From assembly GCF_003260275.1 (NCBI RefSeq), contig NZ_QJHB01000006.1, positions 124,001 through 188,000 on the forward strand: 64,000 nucleotides of DNA, in the 5' to 3' direction. Of the stretch, positions 17,644-30,461 are shown in pieces. Each line of letters begins with the position of its first letter. Positions within the stretch are counted from its first letter, which is position 1. This DNA is from Homoserinimonas sp. OAct 916. GTDB taxonomy: Bacteria; Actinomycetota; Actinomycetes; Actinomycetales; Microbacteriaceae. The notes under the pieces are model-generated. The model was not told where the DNA came from and did no database searches. It worked only from the letters and a program-made list of their open reading frames with translations. The position numbers and the translations under genes were made by a program.

Positions 17644-18837
17644 CTAGAGGCCGGCCGCGCTGCGCAGCTGCTCCACACGGTCGAGCTTCTCCCACGTGAA
17701 GTCTGGAAGTTCACGGCCGAAGTGCCCGTAGGCCGCCGTCTGCGCGTAGATCGGCCGTTTCAGGTCGAGCTCCGCGATAACAGCCGCCGGGCGCAGGTCG
17801 AAGACCTCTCGTATGGCCGAGATGATCTGCTCATCGGGCAGAATACCGGTGCCGAATGTCTCCACGTACAGCCCAACCGGGTGCGCCTTGCCGATGGCAT
17901 AGGCGACCTGCACCTCGAGGCGCTCGGCGAACCCAGCCGCCACGGCATTTTTCGCCACCCATCGCATCGCGTAGGCACCCGAGCGGTCGACCTTCGACGG
18001 GTCTTTGCCGCTGAAGGCCCCACCACCGTGGCGCGAGGCCCCACCGTACGTGTCGACAATGATCTTGCGGCCGGTCAGTCCGGCGTCTGCCTTCGGTCCG
18101 CCGTCGACGAACGGCCCGGCCGGGTTGACCAACACGCGGGTGCTCGACGAGTCGAGGTCGAGCGACTCAAGGGTGGGTCGGATCACCAGTTCACGCACGT
18201 CCGACTGCAACCGTGCCGGGTCGGTTCCCCGGGCGTGCTGTGTGGACAACACGATCGTCTCGACGGTGCGCGGGATGTGTTCCTCGTAGCCGATGGTGAC
18301 CTGGGTCTTGCCGTCCGGTCTGAGATAGTCGAGTTCGCCCGACTTCCGCACCGCAGCCAACCGCTCCGCCATCCGGTGCGCCAACCAGCTTGGAAGGGGC
18401 ATGAACTGGGGGGTCTCTGTGGTGGCGAAGCCGAACATCATCCCCTGGTCGCCCGCGCCCTGCTGGTCGAATTTGTCGATGCTGCCGGTTTCGCGCGACT
18501 CGAGGGCCTGGTCGACACCGCCGGCGATGTCGGCGGACTGTGCCCCGATCGACACCGAGACCCCGCAGGATGCTCCGTCGAAGCCCATTTCGGAGGAGTC
18601 GTACCCGATCTCCAGTACCTTCTTGCGAACGATGCCGGGGATGTCGGCGTATCCCGAGGTGGTGACCTCGCCGACCACATGAACGAGTCCGGTGGTGACG
18701 AGCGTCTCGACGGCGACCCGGCTCTCGGTGTCTTCGGTGAGCAGGGCGTCGAGGATACTGTCGGAGATCTGGTCGCAGATCTTGTCGGGGTGGCCCTCGG
18801 TCACTGATTCGGAGGTGAAATACCGCAGTTCGGTCAT
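17644..18837 (-). CDS. metK: S-adenosylmethionine synthase
   Basis: Makes SAM from methionine and ATP. The 397-residue protein from the ATG at 18837 has [21 protein letters not shown] at its start, the [15 protein letters not shown] motif near residue 120, and [19 protein letters not shown] near residue 275. The frame is open upstream to 18891, but that adds no conserved sequence. It is separated from coaBC by 150 bases, the largest gap in the pyrR-to-rsmB series, so it may have its own promoter. Confidence 0.97.
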   Translation of the reverse strand: MTELRYFTSESVTEGHPDKICDQISDSILDALLTEDTESRVAVETLVTTGLVHVVGEVTTSGYADIPGIVRKKVLEIGYDSSEMGFDGASCGVSVSIGAQSADIAGGVDQALESRETGSIDKFDQQGAGDQGMMFGFATTETPQFMPLPSWLAHRMAERLAAVRKSGELDYLRPDGKTQVTIGYEEHIPRTVETIVLSTQHARGTDPARLQSDVRELVIRPTLESLDLDSSSTRVLVNPAGPFVDGGPKADAGLTGRKIIVDTYGGASRHGGGAFSGKDPSKVDRSGAYAMRWVAKNAVAAGFAERLEVQVAYAIGKAHPVGLYVETFGTGILPDEQIISAIREVFDLRPAAVIAELDLKRPIYAQTAAYGHFGRELPDFTWEKLDRVEQLRSAAGL

Positions 18838-18987
18838 GACGTGGCGCTCTTTCTGGTTGCGGGCAACGTGTACGGGCTCTGGCGCAGGCACTGCGCGTTC
18901 AGGGGCGTGTCGGGGTGGGCCGTGCGGGTCACGGCTGCTCGAGCGACGTGCCGGGTCATTCGTGCGATGCAGTGGATGCGATCAGGC
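18838..18987 (-). other. metK upstream region with a GC hairpin
   Basis: No gene was seen in these 150 bases. A perfect 6-bp, 3-base-loop hairpin (GCGCAG-TGC-CTGCGC on the minus strand) lies at 18882-18896, about 45 bases before the metK ATG. I could not fit the region to a SAM-I, SAM-II or SAM-IV riboswitch by eye, but a covariance search would be needed to exclude one. Confidence 0.35.
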
Positions 18988-20220
18988 TCACACCAGCACA
19001 TCAAGGATATTGTTCGCCACCGACATTTTCGAACCGGCGGCCTCGGCCACCACTGCGCCACCGGCCGCAAGAACGATGATCGTGTTCGAATCGCTGCCGA
19101 ATCCCTCGGTCCAACTCACCCGGTTCAGCACGAGATAGTCGCAGCCCTTGCGTGCCAGTTTCGTGCGGCCGATCTCGAGGCGGGCGGCATCGTCGCTTTC
19201 GGTCTCGGCAGCGAAGCCGACGATGACCTGGCCCTCACGGCGGTGCGCCGACAATCCGGCCAGAATGTCGGGATTCTCGACGAGTTCGAGAGTCAGGCGG
19301 TCCCCCGCGGACTCCTTCTTGATCTTGGCGTCGACGCTCACCGCCGGGCGGTAGTCTGCGACCGCTGCAGCCATGATGACCACGTCTGCGGACTGGGCGT
19401 GCTCGGTGGCCGCTTCAGAAAGTTCGAGGGCGCTTCCGACGTGCACCACCGTCACTCCTTGAGGCTCAGCCACCTCCAGATTGGCCGCGAGCAGCGTGAC
19501 TTCTGCTCCGCGTGCCAAGGCTGCAACGGCGAGAGCGACACCCTGTCGGCCGCTGGAGCGGTTGCCGAGGTAGCGCACCGGGTCCAGGGGTTCCCGGGTG
19601 CCGCCGGCGGTCACCAGCACGCGACGGCCGGCGAGGTCGCCAGATCGAGGCGCAGCGAAGCGATCAGCGGCACGCACTACGGCGTCGACAATCACGTCGG
19701 GCTCTTCCATGCGTCCGGGGCCGGAATCAGAGCCGGTGAGTTGACCGGATGCGGGGCCGACAATGACCACGCCTCGATCACGCAATGTGGCGATATTGGC
19801 GACGGTCGCCGGATTCAACCACATTTCAGTGTGCATGGCGGGAGCGATCACGAGCGGTGCGGTGCTGGCCAGAACAGTGTTGCCGAGCAGGTCGTCGGCG
19901 AGGCCGGCGCTCAGCTTGGCGATGGTGTTCGCGGTGGCCGGAGCGATCACGATCACGTCGGCAGACTGCCCGATCGCGACATGGCGCACCTCAGCGACCC
20001 CTTCGTACAGGTCGGTGTGCACTCGGTTGCGACTGATCGCCTCCAACGTGGGAAGCCCGACGAATCGAAGTGCGGACTCTGTGGCCACGACGTGAACGTC
20101 ATGTCCCTCAAGTACCAGACCTCGAATCACGTTGACGGCCTTATAGGCGGCAATTCCGCCGGTCATCCCGACCACGACGGTCAGCGCCGTCGACCGCTTC
20201 TCCGTGCCCACGGCGCTCAC
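18988..20220 (-). CDS. coaBC: Bifunctional CoaBC (PPC synthetase/decarboxylase)
   Basis: Forms 4'-phosphopantothenoylcysteine and decarboxylates it in coenzyme A synthesis. The 410-residue protein has an N-terminal flavoprotein (CoaC) domain with VGMTGGIAAYKAVNVIRGL, a catalytic histidine region VRHVAIGQSADV and APAMHTEMW (PAMH in place of the PAMN seen in E. coli). The C-terminal CoaB domain begins near residue 195 with VLVTAGGTREPLDPVRYLGN. The lysine pair of the CoaB active site appears as KIKKESAGDR. It starts 13 bases after rpoZ and is almost certainly co-transcribed with it. Confidence 0.95.
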   Translation of the reverse strand: MSAVGTEKRSTALTVVVGMTGGIAAYKAVNVIRGLVLEGHDVHVVATESALRFVGLPTLEAISRNRVHTDLYEGVAEVRHVAIGQSADVIVIAPATANTIAKLSAGLADDLLGNTVLASTAPLVIAPAMHTEMWLNPATVANIATLRDRGVVIVGPASGQLTGSDSGPGRMEEPDVIVDAVVRAADRFAAPRSGDLAGRRVLVTAGGTREPLDPVRYLGNRSSGRQGVALAVAALARGAEVTLLAANLEVAEPQGVTVVHVGSALELSEAATEHAQSADVVIMAAAVADYRPAVSVDAKIKKESAGDRLTLELVENPDILAGLSAHRREGQVIVGFAAETESDDAARLEIGRTKLARKGCDYLVLNRVSWTEGFGSDSNTIIVLAAGGAVVAEAAGSKMSVANNILDVLV

Positions 20221-20233
20221 CCCCCTGATACGA

Positions 20234-20491
20234 CTACTCGACGATGCTGGTCAGTTCGAGCTTGTCCTCGTTGATCTCACGCAGAGCGATCGACAACGGC
20301 TTGTCGTCAATGGTGGAATCCACCAGCGGACCGACGTTGTCGTAGAGGCTGCCCTCGTGCAGGTCGGCGTAGTAGTTGTTGATCTGCCTGGCGCGCTTGG
20401 AGGCGAAGATCACCAGCGCGTACTTCGAGTCGACCTTTGAGAGCAACTCGTCGATCGGCGGGTCAATGATTCCGGTCTGCTTGTCAGCCAT
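20234..20491 (-). CDS. rpoZ: RNA polymerase omega subunit
   Basis: An 85-residue omega subunit that helps assemble RNA polymerase. The start at 20491 gives [17 protein letters not shown], then the conserved [20 protein letters not shown] helix region. An AGGAG sequence lies about 11 bases upstream. The position between gmk and coaBC is the standard actinobacterial order. The 115-base gap to gmk is A/T-richer just before the start and may carry a promoter. Confidence 0.95.
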   Translation of the reverse strand: MADKQTGIIDPPIDELLSKVDSKYALVIFASKRARQINNYYADLHEGSLYDNVGPLVDSTIDDKPLSIALREINEDKLELTSIVE

Positions 20492-20606
20492 GTATTTCTT
20501 TTCTCCTCGTAGAAAGGCGGTGAATGAAAAATTGTGGGTGGACACACGGGGTATGCGCTCACCGGCCCGGCTCACGGTCGGTGCACGACTGGCATCGGAG
20601 CAACAC

Positions 20607-21539
20607 TCACGGGCCGGGAACGGCCGTGCGGGCATCCATCAAGTCTACGACTTCTTGGGCGGCCTCGGCCACATCAGTGTTGATCACCTTGAAGTCGAAC
20701 TCGTCCTGGGCTGCGAGTTCCGCTTTCGCCGTCTCGAGCCGGCGCTGCTGTTCCGCGTCGTCTTCGGTACCGCGGCCGATCAGGCGGCGGACCAGTTCGT
20801 CCCAACTTGGCGGGAGGAGAAAGATCAAGCGCGTGTCGGGCATGACCTGCCGCACACTCCGCGCGCCCTGGATGTCGATCTCCAACAGCACCTTGCGGCC
20901 TGCGGCCAGAGCAGAGTCGATCGGTGACCGTGGCGTGCCGTACCGGTAGGCGTTGTGCACCGTCGCCGACTCGAGAAGTTCGCCTTCGGTCACCATTCGA
21001 TCGAACTCGGCGTCGCTCACGAAGATGTAGTTGATCCCGTCTGTTTCCCCCGGCCGGGGCGCCCGGGTTGTGGCAGACACCGAGAGGAAGACATCGGGGT
21101 AGTTTTCCCGGATGTGGGTGGATACGGTCCCCTTGCCGACCGCCGTCGGCCCGGCGAGCACGAACAGGCGGTTGTGCCGGCGACCGCGAACGCCCGAATG
21201 GGACGCCCGCTCGCGCAGAACGTTCCGAAGGTTTTCCGTCTGATGACGTCCCAGACCCCCCAGGCGCTTGGACGGCGACATGTTCAGGTGATGCATCAAA
21301 CCGGTCATCTTCTTCTCACCAATGGCCGGGATGCTGAGCAGAAACTCGGTCACGCGCATGCGCGCCTCTACCGACTCACGATCCTGTCGGGCGGTATCAA
21401 GCACGTCCAGGGGTGTGCGCTGCCCGGTTGCGATCTGCTTCTTGACCGCCGCGCGAGCGCGCCGTGCCGCCACGGCCGCCCGGGAGGCGGCTGCTCTGTC
21501 CACGTCGGGTGGTTTCGGCCTCTTCTGGTCATCAACCAA
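20607..21539 (-). CDS. gmk: mIHF-guanylate kinase fusion protein
   Basis: One continuous frame of about 310 residues encodes two proteins that are separate in mycobacteria. Residues 1-110 match actinobacterial integration host factor (mIHF): an Arg/Ala-rich helix, [10 protein letters not shown], then [16 protein letters not shown] and [14 protein letters not shown], the helix-two-turn-helix DNA-binding part. Residues 120-310 are a full guanylate kinase (GMP to GDP) with P-loop [32 protein letters not shown] and the lid [11 protein letters not shown]. The start is uncertain. TTG at 21539 overlaps pyrF by 8 bases with GGCGG upstream; an in-frame ATG at 21563 has no ribosome binding site. Confidence 0.88.
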   Translation of the reverse strand: MVDDQKRPKPPDVDRAAASRAAVAARRARAAVKKQIATGQRTPLDVLDTARQDRESVEARMRVTEFLLSIPAIGEKKMTGLMHHLNMSPSKRLGGLGRHQTENLRNVLRERASHSGVRGRRHNRLFVLAGPTAVGKGTVSTHIRENYPDVFLSVSATTRAPRPGETDGINYIFVSDAEFDRMVTEGELLESATVHNAYRYGTPRSPIDSALAAGRKVLLEIDIQGARSVRQVMPDTRLIFLLPPSWDELVRRLIGRGTEDDAEQQRRLETAKAELAAQDEFDFKVINTDVAEAAQEVVDLMDARTAVPGP

Positions 21540-22478
21540 GGGCAACCGCCAATTCGTCTGCATGGATCTGTATCGTCTGGGCCAGCGAATCTGGCCCCGC
21601 TCCCAAAATACTCCGAGATTCGGTGACAATAACACCGGGTGTCATCACACCATAGACCCTGCCGACCGTCTGCACCCGAGCACCCTGGTGGCCGAAACCC
21701 GGCGCAAGCACTGGAGTGTGGCTCAATCGCGTATCGCTCGCGGTATCAATACCCATTGTTACCAGAGGCGCTGTGGCACCGAGCACCACCCCGACCGAAC
21801 CGAGGGCGGCGGGAAAGTGAGTCTCGTTGTAACCCGTCACATCATCGATGATGGCACGAGCGACCGACATCCGCTCCACCGGTGTGCGATCACCGGCGCT
21901 CTGGCCCGCGGCAGGGTGCTCTCTCTGGCGCACCTCGGCCGTCTGAACCACCAGGGCCTCGGGGTTTGAGGTGGCCGCCAGCACGAACAGCCCCTTGCCG
22001 TTCCTGGCCGCAATCTGGCACGCGTCGGCCAGCGAGCCGAAGCCCTGGTAGGCGCTGACGGTCATGGCGTCGGCTTCCAGGGGCGAGCCCGTCGACAACC
22101 AGGCGTCAGCATACGCGCTGACGCTCGAACCGACGTCGCCACGTTTCACATCGGCAATCACCAGAAGTCCGGCCTGGCGTGCGCGGGCCACAACCTGCTC
22201 CATCACCTGATACCCGGCGGAGCCGAATCGCTCGAAGAACGCGACCTGGGGTTTCACGATCCCGACCCGTCCATGGGCGGCTTCGACCACACGCAGGCTG
22301 AACTCACGGGCACCGGCGGCGGTATCGGGCAGCGACCAGTTCTCCAGCAACCAGGAATGCGGGTCGATGCCGACACACAACTGCCCCGTGTTCTGGAACA
22401 CGGCTTCCAGCCGGCTGCCGAACGCCTGGGGCGGGACCGCCTCGTTCGGCATCGCGTTCGCGCCTGCGCCTGCGGGCA

Positions 22479-22479
<1 letters not shown>
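21532..22479 (-). CDS. pyrF: Orotidine 5'-phosphate decarboxylase
   Basis: Last step of UMP synthesis. The 315-residue protein belongs to the longer (type 2) OMP decarboxylases: LCVGIDPHSWLLENW near residue 36, VKPQVAFFERFGSAG, the catalytic ADVKRGDVGSS with Asp-x-Lys-x-x-Asp near residue 107, and a C-terminal TPGVIVTESRSIL. Its ATG overlaps the carB stop by one base (TGATG). It is the distal pyr gene before gmk. Confidence 0.96.
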
Positions 22480-25768
<3,289 letters not shown>

Positions 25769-25769
<1 letters not shown>

Positions 25770-27007
25770 TACGCGTTCTCCTCGTTGTTGTCGTGGCTCG
25801 AATCAGTTTCTGCAGTGGGTTCGCCCGCGCCGGAGGAGAGTCCTCGGTCCACCGCGAAGCGGGTGAAGGTGTCGAACAAATGGTTCGTGTCGTGTGGGCC
25901 GGCGTTCGACTCGGGATGGAATTGGACCGAGAACGCGGGAATGTCCAGGCACCGCAGTCCCTGGACGACGTTGTCGTTGAGGCTGTAGTGGCTCACCTCG
26001 ACGCGGCCGTAACCGTTGGCCGACTCGACCACGCCCTCGATCGGCGCACGCACCGCAAAGCCGTGGTTCTGCGCGGTGATCTCCACCCGGCCAGTGGCCT
26101 TGTCCATGACCGGCTGGTTGATCCCCCGGTGACCGAATGGAAGTTTATAGGTGTCGAAACCGAGCGCCCGGCCGAGCAACTGGTTGCCGAAGCAGATGCC
26201 GAAGAACGGGATTCCGGCGTCGAGGACGGCACGCAACAGCTGCACATGCTGTTCGGACGCCTGGGGGTCGCCCGGCCCGTTCGAGAAGAAGACCGCCGAC
26301 GGGGCCAGGTCGAGCACGTCCTGCGCGGAAACCGTCTGTGGCAGAACGTTCACGTCGAAGCCGCGGACGGTGAGGTACTTGAGGGTCGACCGCTTCACCC
26401 CGAGGTCGAGCACCGCGACAGTGCCGACGTAGTCGCCTTCCGCCGGCAGGGAGTACCGGGTGGGGGTGGAGACGTCGGCGGACAGGTTGCGGCCGGTCAT
26501 CTGCGCCGACTCCGTGACCATCTCCAGTTGTTCGCCGGCGCTGCGTCGAAAGTCGGCGCCGGAGAAGATCCCGGCGCGCATCACTCCGGCGCTGCGCAGG
26601 ATTCGGGTGAGCATGCGGGTGTCGATACCGCTGATGCCGACGACCGCGCCGGCATCCAGTTCCTCATCGAGGCTGCGGGTGGCCCGAAAGTTGGAGACTC
26701 GTCTGGAGGGATCGCGCACCACGAATCCGGATACCCAGATGCGATCGGACTCCTTGTCCTCGTCGTTCACTCCGGTCACCCCGATATGCGGCGCGGTCAT
26801 GACCACGATCTGACCGGCATAGGACGGGTCGGTGAGGGTCTCCTGATAGCCGGTCATGCCGGTGGCGAAGACTGCCTCGCCCACCGTGCTTCCCAGCGCA
26901 CCGTAGGCGCGGCCTGGGAATCGTTGGCCGTCCTCCAGCACCAGAACGGCGTCGGCTTCGCCGAGCAGAGGTGGGGTCTTGGGCGTATTCTCCACGGGGG
27001 AACTCAT
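25769..27007 (-). CDS. carA: Carbamoyl-phosphate synthase small chain
   Basis: Glutaminase subunit that feeds ammonia to CarB. The 412-residue protein has the N-terminal CPSase domain ([20 protein letters not shown] near residues 45-65) and a class I amidotransferase domain with [10 protein letters not shown], the nucleophile in [13 protein letters not shown] and the His-Glu pair in VQFHPE near residue 375. Its ATG overlaps the stop of the PH-like gene by 4 bases. Confidence 0.97.
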
Positions 27008-27513
27008 TTCAATCGAGGGGATGGATTGTCCCCGGCGAGCCGGCGGACGGTGGTCAGGAATTCGTGGCGGTCGCTCTCGTCGAACAACCGGAAGTAGCTG
27101 TCAACGGCGTCTTCTCCGAGCATCCAGCGCAGGCGGAGCAGGCCGTCGGTCTCGACGACACGGTCGATGGTCAGGGTGGCCGCCTCGATGCCGACCAGGT
27201 TGTCGGCGGCAATGAACAATTCTGGTTCGCCGCGCAGCTTCAGGACGAGCCCCGCGGCGGACGCCGAGACAACGGCGTCGGCGCGAAAGCCGAGGCCGGG
27301 CACCACCAATCGGTCCAGGGCGCTGTCGGCGGGCGTTGTCGAGAGGTAGAGCGCTTTCACCGCCAGAGTGGTCCGAGGAAGATTCGCCGGCACGAGTGCC
27401 GGCCTCGCGTAGCCCGCCTGGCGCTTGGCCCTCGCCCGCCAGCCCCACCACATCAGTAGAAGCAGCAGGGCGATCAGGCCGAACACCAGTGCGGCCGGTC
27501 CGAGCCTATCCAT
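27004..27513 (-). CDS. PH-like membrane protein in the pyr operon
   Basis: This 169-residue protein has one N-terminal membrane helix (residues 7-24) followed by a cytoplasmic beta-rich domain that resembles bacterial PH-like domains. A gene of this kind lies between pyrC and carA in mycobacteria too (Rv1382), so the position is conserved across Actinobacteria. Its function is not known to me. It overlaps pyrC by 8 bases and carA by 4, so it is translated as a regular member of the operon. Confidence 0.75.
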   Translation of the reverse strand: MDRLGPAALVFGLIALLLLLMWWGWRARAKRQAGYARPALVPANLPRTTLAVKALYLSTTPADSALDRLVVPGLGFRADAVVSASAAGLVLKLRGEPELFIAADNLVGIEAATLTIDRVVETDGLLRLRWMLGEDAVDSYFRLFDESDRHEFLTTVRRLAGDNPSPRLK

Positions 27514-28825
27514 TGGCGACCAGCCCCTCTTCCCTCAGGGCACCGTCGGCCAGGGTCGGCTGGCCGCGGTGGAAGGTGTAACGAACGCGTCCGGGCAACT
27601 GCATGTCGAGGTAGGGCGAGTTTCCGCTTCGACCTGCCAGGTCGGCCGCTGTGAATTCGTGGGGGTCGTTCGGATCATACAGGGTCAGTTCGGCGGGCGA
27701 GCCCGCAGTCAACTCGTGACCGAAGCCGGTCAGGCCGCCGATCGTGGCCGGGGCCGCGGAGAGTACCCGGGCGACATCCGCCCAGTCGAGGCCACCGGTA
27801 TCGACGACCGCTGCCTGCACGACGGCGAGGGCTGACTCCAGGCCCACCATTCCGTTCGCCGCGGCCGCCCATTCGCAGTCCTTGGCCTCCACCGGATGCG
27901 GCGCGTGGTCGGTGGCAACAATATCGATGGTTCCGTCGGCCAGCCCCCGTCGCAGGGCTTCGACGTCTTCGGCGCGGCGAAGCGGCGGGTTCACCTTGTA
28001 CTTCGGGTCGTAGCTGCGCACCAGTTCCTCGGTGAGCAGGAGATGGTGGGGGGTGACCTCCGCGGTGACGGCAATGCCCCGTGCTTTGGCCCAGCGGACA
28101 ACATCGACCGAGCCCGCGGTCGACAGGTGGCAGATGTGCACCCGTGATCCGACGTGCTCGGCCAGGAGCACATCGCGGGCGATGATCGACTCCTCGGCGA
28201 CAGCGGGCCAGCCGGCCAGGCCGAGGTCGCTGGATACCTGGCCCTCGTTCATCTGGGCCTCCACCGTCAGCCGCGAGTCCTGCGCGTGCTGGGCGATCAC
28301 GCCGCCGAAGGACTTCACATACTCGAGGGCGCGGCGCATCAGCAGCGGGTCCTCCACGCAGTGCCCGTCGTCGGAGAAGACGCGCACGCGGGCGCGGCTG
28401 GACGCCATTGCCCCGAGTTCAGCCAGATGTCTGCCCTCGAGGCCGACCGTGACCGCCCCGATCGGCTGAACATACGCGTAGCCGGCGTCCTGTCCGAGGC
28501 GATGCACCTGCTCGACCACGCCGGCGGTGTCGGCCACCGGGGAGGTGTTGGCCATGGCGAAGACGGCAGTGAAGCCTCCGGCCGCCGCCGCTCGGGTGCC
28601 GGTGAGCACCGTCTCGCTCGGTTCGAAGCCGGGCTCGCGCAGGTGGGTGTGCAGGTCGACCAATCCGGGCAGCGCGATCAGACCGTCGGCGTCGATACGG
28701 CGTGCGCCGGTCGAGCTGAGCCCGGTACCGGTCTCGGCGATCAGGCCGTCGGCCACGAGCAGGTCGGTGCGTCGGCCATCCGCCAGAGTGGCACCGGCGA
28801 TGAGAAAGGGGGTCTGGTCGTTCAC
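27506..28825 (-). CDS. pyrC: Dihydroorotase
   Basis: Cyclises carbamoyl-aspartate to dihydroorotate. The 439-residue class I amidohydrolase has [15 protein letters not shown] near residue 58 (metal-binding HxH), an IAQHAQD histidine, [15 protein letters not shown] and ATDHAPHP with the catalytic Asp near residue 307. The usual carboxylated lysine of type I enzymes is not obvious by eye. The GTG start overlaps the pyrB stop in a GTGA junction. Confidence 0.96.
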   Translation of the reverse strand: MNDQTPFLIAGATLADGRRTDLLVADGLIAETGTGLSSTGARRIDADGLIALPGLVDLHTHLREPGFEPSETVLTGTRAAAAGGFTAVFAMANTSPVADTAGVVEQVHRLGQDAGYAYVQPIGAVTVGLEGRHLAELGAMASSRARVRVFSDDGHCVEDPLLMRRALEYVKSFGGVIAQHAQDSRLTVEAQMNEGQVSSDLGLAGWPAVAEESIIARDVLLAEHVGSRVHICHLSTAGSVDVVRWAKARGIAVTAEVTPHHLLLTEELVRSYDPKYKVNPPLRRAEDVEALRRGLADGTIDIVATDHAPHPVEAKDCEWAAAANGMVGLESALAVVQAAVVDTGGLDWADVARVLSAAPATIGGLTGFGHELTAGSPAELTLYDPNDPHEFTAADLAGRSGNSPYLDMQLPGRVRYTFHRGQPTLADGALREEGLVANG

Positions 28826-29808
28826 GTGGTTGCTCGCATCCGGCTCGTGGGTGTCGGTGGGGAAAGCCGTTCGCCGGCCAACAAGAGGTAGAGGGCGGCC
28901 ATGCGCACGGACACACCGTTGGTGACCTGCTCCCGAACGGTCGAGCGGGCGGAATCTGCGGCGGCAGCGGAGATCTCCAACCCTCGATTCATCGGCCCGG
29001 GGTGCATGACGATGGTGTCTTCTGGCAGGCGGCCGAGGCGCTCGTCGTCGAGGCCCCAGCGCCGGGAGTATTCGCGCGTGTTGGGGAAGAAGTCGCCTGA
29101 CATGCGTTCGGCCTGCACCCTCAGCATCATCAGAACCGACGGCGGTGTGCGCAGGAGCGAACGATCGAGGTCATACTCCACCTCCACCGGCCAGGCGGTC
29201 ATGTTCACTGGCATGAGAGTGGGAGGAGCAACCAGTGTGACCTGCGCGCCCAGCGTGGTCAGCAGCCAGACGTTGCTGCGGGCAACCCGAGAGTGCAGGA
29301 TGTCTCCGACGATCGTCACCGCCACCCCAGAGAGGTTGGTGCCGCGGGATGCGGCGCCGTGCATCCGCCGCCGGATGGTGAAGGCGTCGAGTAGTGCCTG
29401 AGTGGGGTGCTCGTGGGTGCCGTCGCCCGCGTTGATCACTCCCGCGTCGATCCAGCCGCTGTCTGCGAGCGACTGGGGTGCGCCGGAGGAGGGATGTCGC
29501 AATACCACTGCGTCTGCACCCATGGCGGCCAGAGTCTGCGCAGTGTCCTTGAGGCTCTCCCCCTTGGCGACGCTGGAGCCGGAGGCGCTGAAATTGATCA
29601 CATCGGCGGACAGTCGTTTCGCCGCCGCCTCGAACGAGATCCTGGTGCGGGTGGAGTTCTCGAAAAAGAGGTTGACAACGGTCTTTCCCCGCAGTGCCGG
29701 AAGCTTCTTGACCTCGCGAGTGGAGACGGTGGCCATGTCCTCGGCAACGTCGAGCAGGCGGATGGCGTCGGCCAGGTCTAGATCTCGGGTCGAGAGCAAG
29801 TGTCTCAT
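28822..29808 (-). CDS. pyrB: Aspartate carbamoyltransferase catalytic chain
   Basis: Joins carbamoyl phosphate and aspartate. The 328-residue protein has [13 protein letters not shown] (carbamoyl-phosphate loop near residue 50), [11 protein letters not shown] and [12 protein letters not shown] near residue 275. No pyrI regulatory chain gene is present, as in other Actinobacteria and Bacillus. The ATG overlaps the pyrR stop by 4 bases. Confidence 0.97.
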   Translation of the reverse strand: MRHLLSTRDLDLADAIRLLDVAEDMATVSTREVKKLPALRGKTVVNLFFENSTRTRISFEAAAKRLSADVINFSASGSSVAKGESLKDTAQTLAAMGADAVVLRHPSSGAPQSLADSGWIDAGVINAGDGTHEHPTQALLDAFTIRRRMHGAASRGTNLSGVAVTIVGDILHSRVARSNVWLLTTLGAQVTLVAPPTLMPVNMTAWPVEVEYDLDRSLLRTPPSVLMMLRVQAERMSGDFFPNTREYSRRWGLDDERLGRLPEDTIVMHPGPMNRGLEISAAAADSARSTVREQVTNGVSVRMAALYLLLAGERLSPPTPTSRMRATT

Positions 29809-30377
29809 CGGCTGCCGTCCCCCGTGCCTGCCTCACCATGGGCTCGGCCTTCAATGCTCACGTATTCGTCGCCGTCGGCCTCGGTCAGGCGCACGTTGAT
29901 ACGCTCCTTCGAGGATGAGGGCAGGTTCTTGCCGACGAAATCGGCACGGATCGGGAACTCGCGGTGGCCCCGGTCGACCAGAACGGCCAGACGCACGGCG
30001 CGAGGCCGCCCGAGATCACTCAGCGCATCCAGGGCGGCACGGATGGTGCGTCCCGAATACAGCACATCGTCGACAAGCACCACGGTCATGCCGTCGATGC
30101 TCAGCGGCATATTCGTGGGGTGCGGCGTGCGCGTGGGATTGCTGCCGAGGTCGTCGCGGTACAGAGTGACATCCAGAGCACCGACCTGGGCCTTCGCGTC
30201 GGAACCTTCGATGCGGCGGATCTCGGCGTGCAATCGCTGGGCGAGTGGGACACCGCGCGTGGGGATGCCCAGAAGCAGCAGGTCGTCGCCTCCCCGGTTC
30301 GCCTCCACGATCTCGTGGGCGATCCGCGTCACAGCGCGCGTGATATCAGCAGCCTGCAACACGATTCGTGCGCTCAC
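29805..30377 (-). CDS. pyrR: PyrR regulator / uracil phosphoribosyltransferase
   Basis: PyrR binds pyr mRNA in the presence of UMP and represses the operon; many also have weak UPRTase activity. The 190-residue protein has the PRPP-binding motif [22 protein letters not shown] near residue 105, and EVNRGG-like substrate and [12 protein letters not shown] regions near the N terminus. The start is GTG with a strong GGAAGGAG ribosome binding site 5 bases upstream. It leads the operon, and its own leader carries a PyrR-site-like hairpin, so autoregulation is likely. Confidence 0.96.
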   Translation of the reverse strand: MSARIVLQAADITRAVTRIAHEIVEANRGGDDLLLLGIPTRGVPLAQRLHAEIRRIEGSDAKAQVGALDVTLYRDDLGSNPTRTPHPTNMPLSIDGMTVVLVDDVLYSGRTIRAALDALSDLGRPRAVRLAVLVDRGHREFPIRADFVGKNLPSSSKERINVRLTEADGDEYVSIEGRAHGEAGTGDGSR

Positions 30378-30382
30378 ACCGG

Positions 30383-30406
30383 CTCCTTCCCCGCCTCACA
30401 GGACGG
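30383..30406 (-). promoter_or_regulatory. PyrR-binding hairpin overlapping the pyrR RBS region
   Basis: On the mRNA strand, CCGTCCTGTGAGGCGG (30406-30391) forms a hairpin: CCG pairs with CGG, a U bulges, CC pairs with GG, and UGUGA is the loop. Its centre fits the Bacillus PyrR-site consensus UCCNGNGAGGY exactly. The ribosome binding site GGAAGGAG (30390-30383) follows with no spacer. PyrR-UMP binding would therefore block ribosome access, in line with the translational repression reported for mycobacterial pyr genes. There is no room for an antiterminator/terminator pair. Confidence 0.8.
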
Positions 30407-30449
30407 TCGGTTAAAGGATGGTTATCACTCAACCCTAACACCGGTCGCT

Positions 30450-30455
30450 TAGAGT
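30450..30455 (+). promoter_or_regulatory. -10 element placing the MBL gene leaderless
   Basis: TAGAGT fits TANNNT and lies 6 bases before the ATG at 30462, so transcription would start at the A of the start codon. No ribosome binding site is present upstream. The divergent pyrR promoter shares this 84-base gap; a candidate minus-strand -10 is TAGGGT at about 30433-30438. Confidence 0.5.
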
Positions 30456-30461
30456 ATTCGG

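Noticed and set aside
18838-18987. SAM riboswitch upstream of metK.
   Set aside because: Only one short hairpin is evident and no SAM-I, SAM-II or SAM-IV core could be recognised by eye; kept only as a plain intergenic note.
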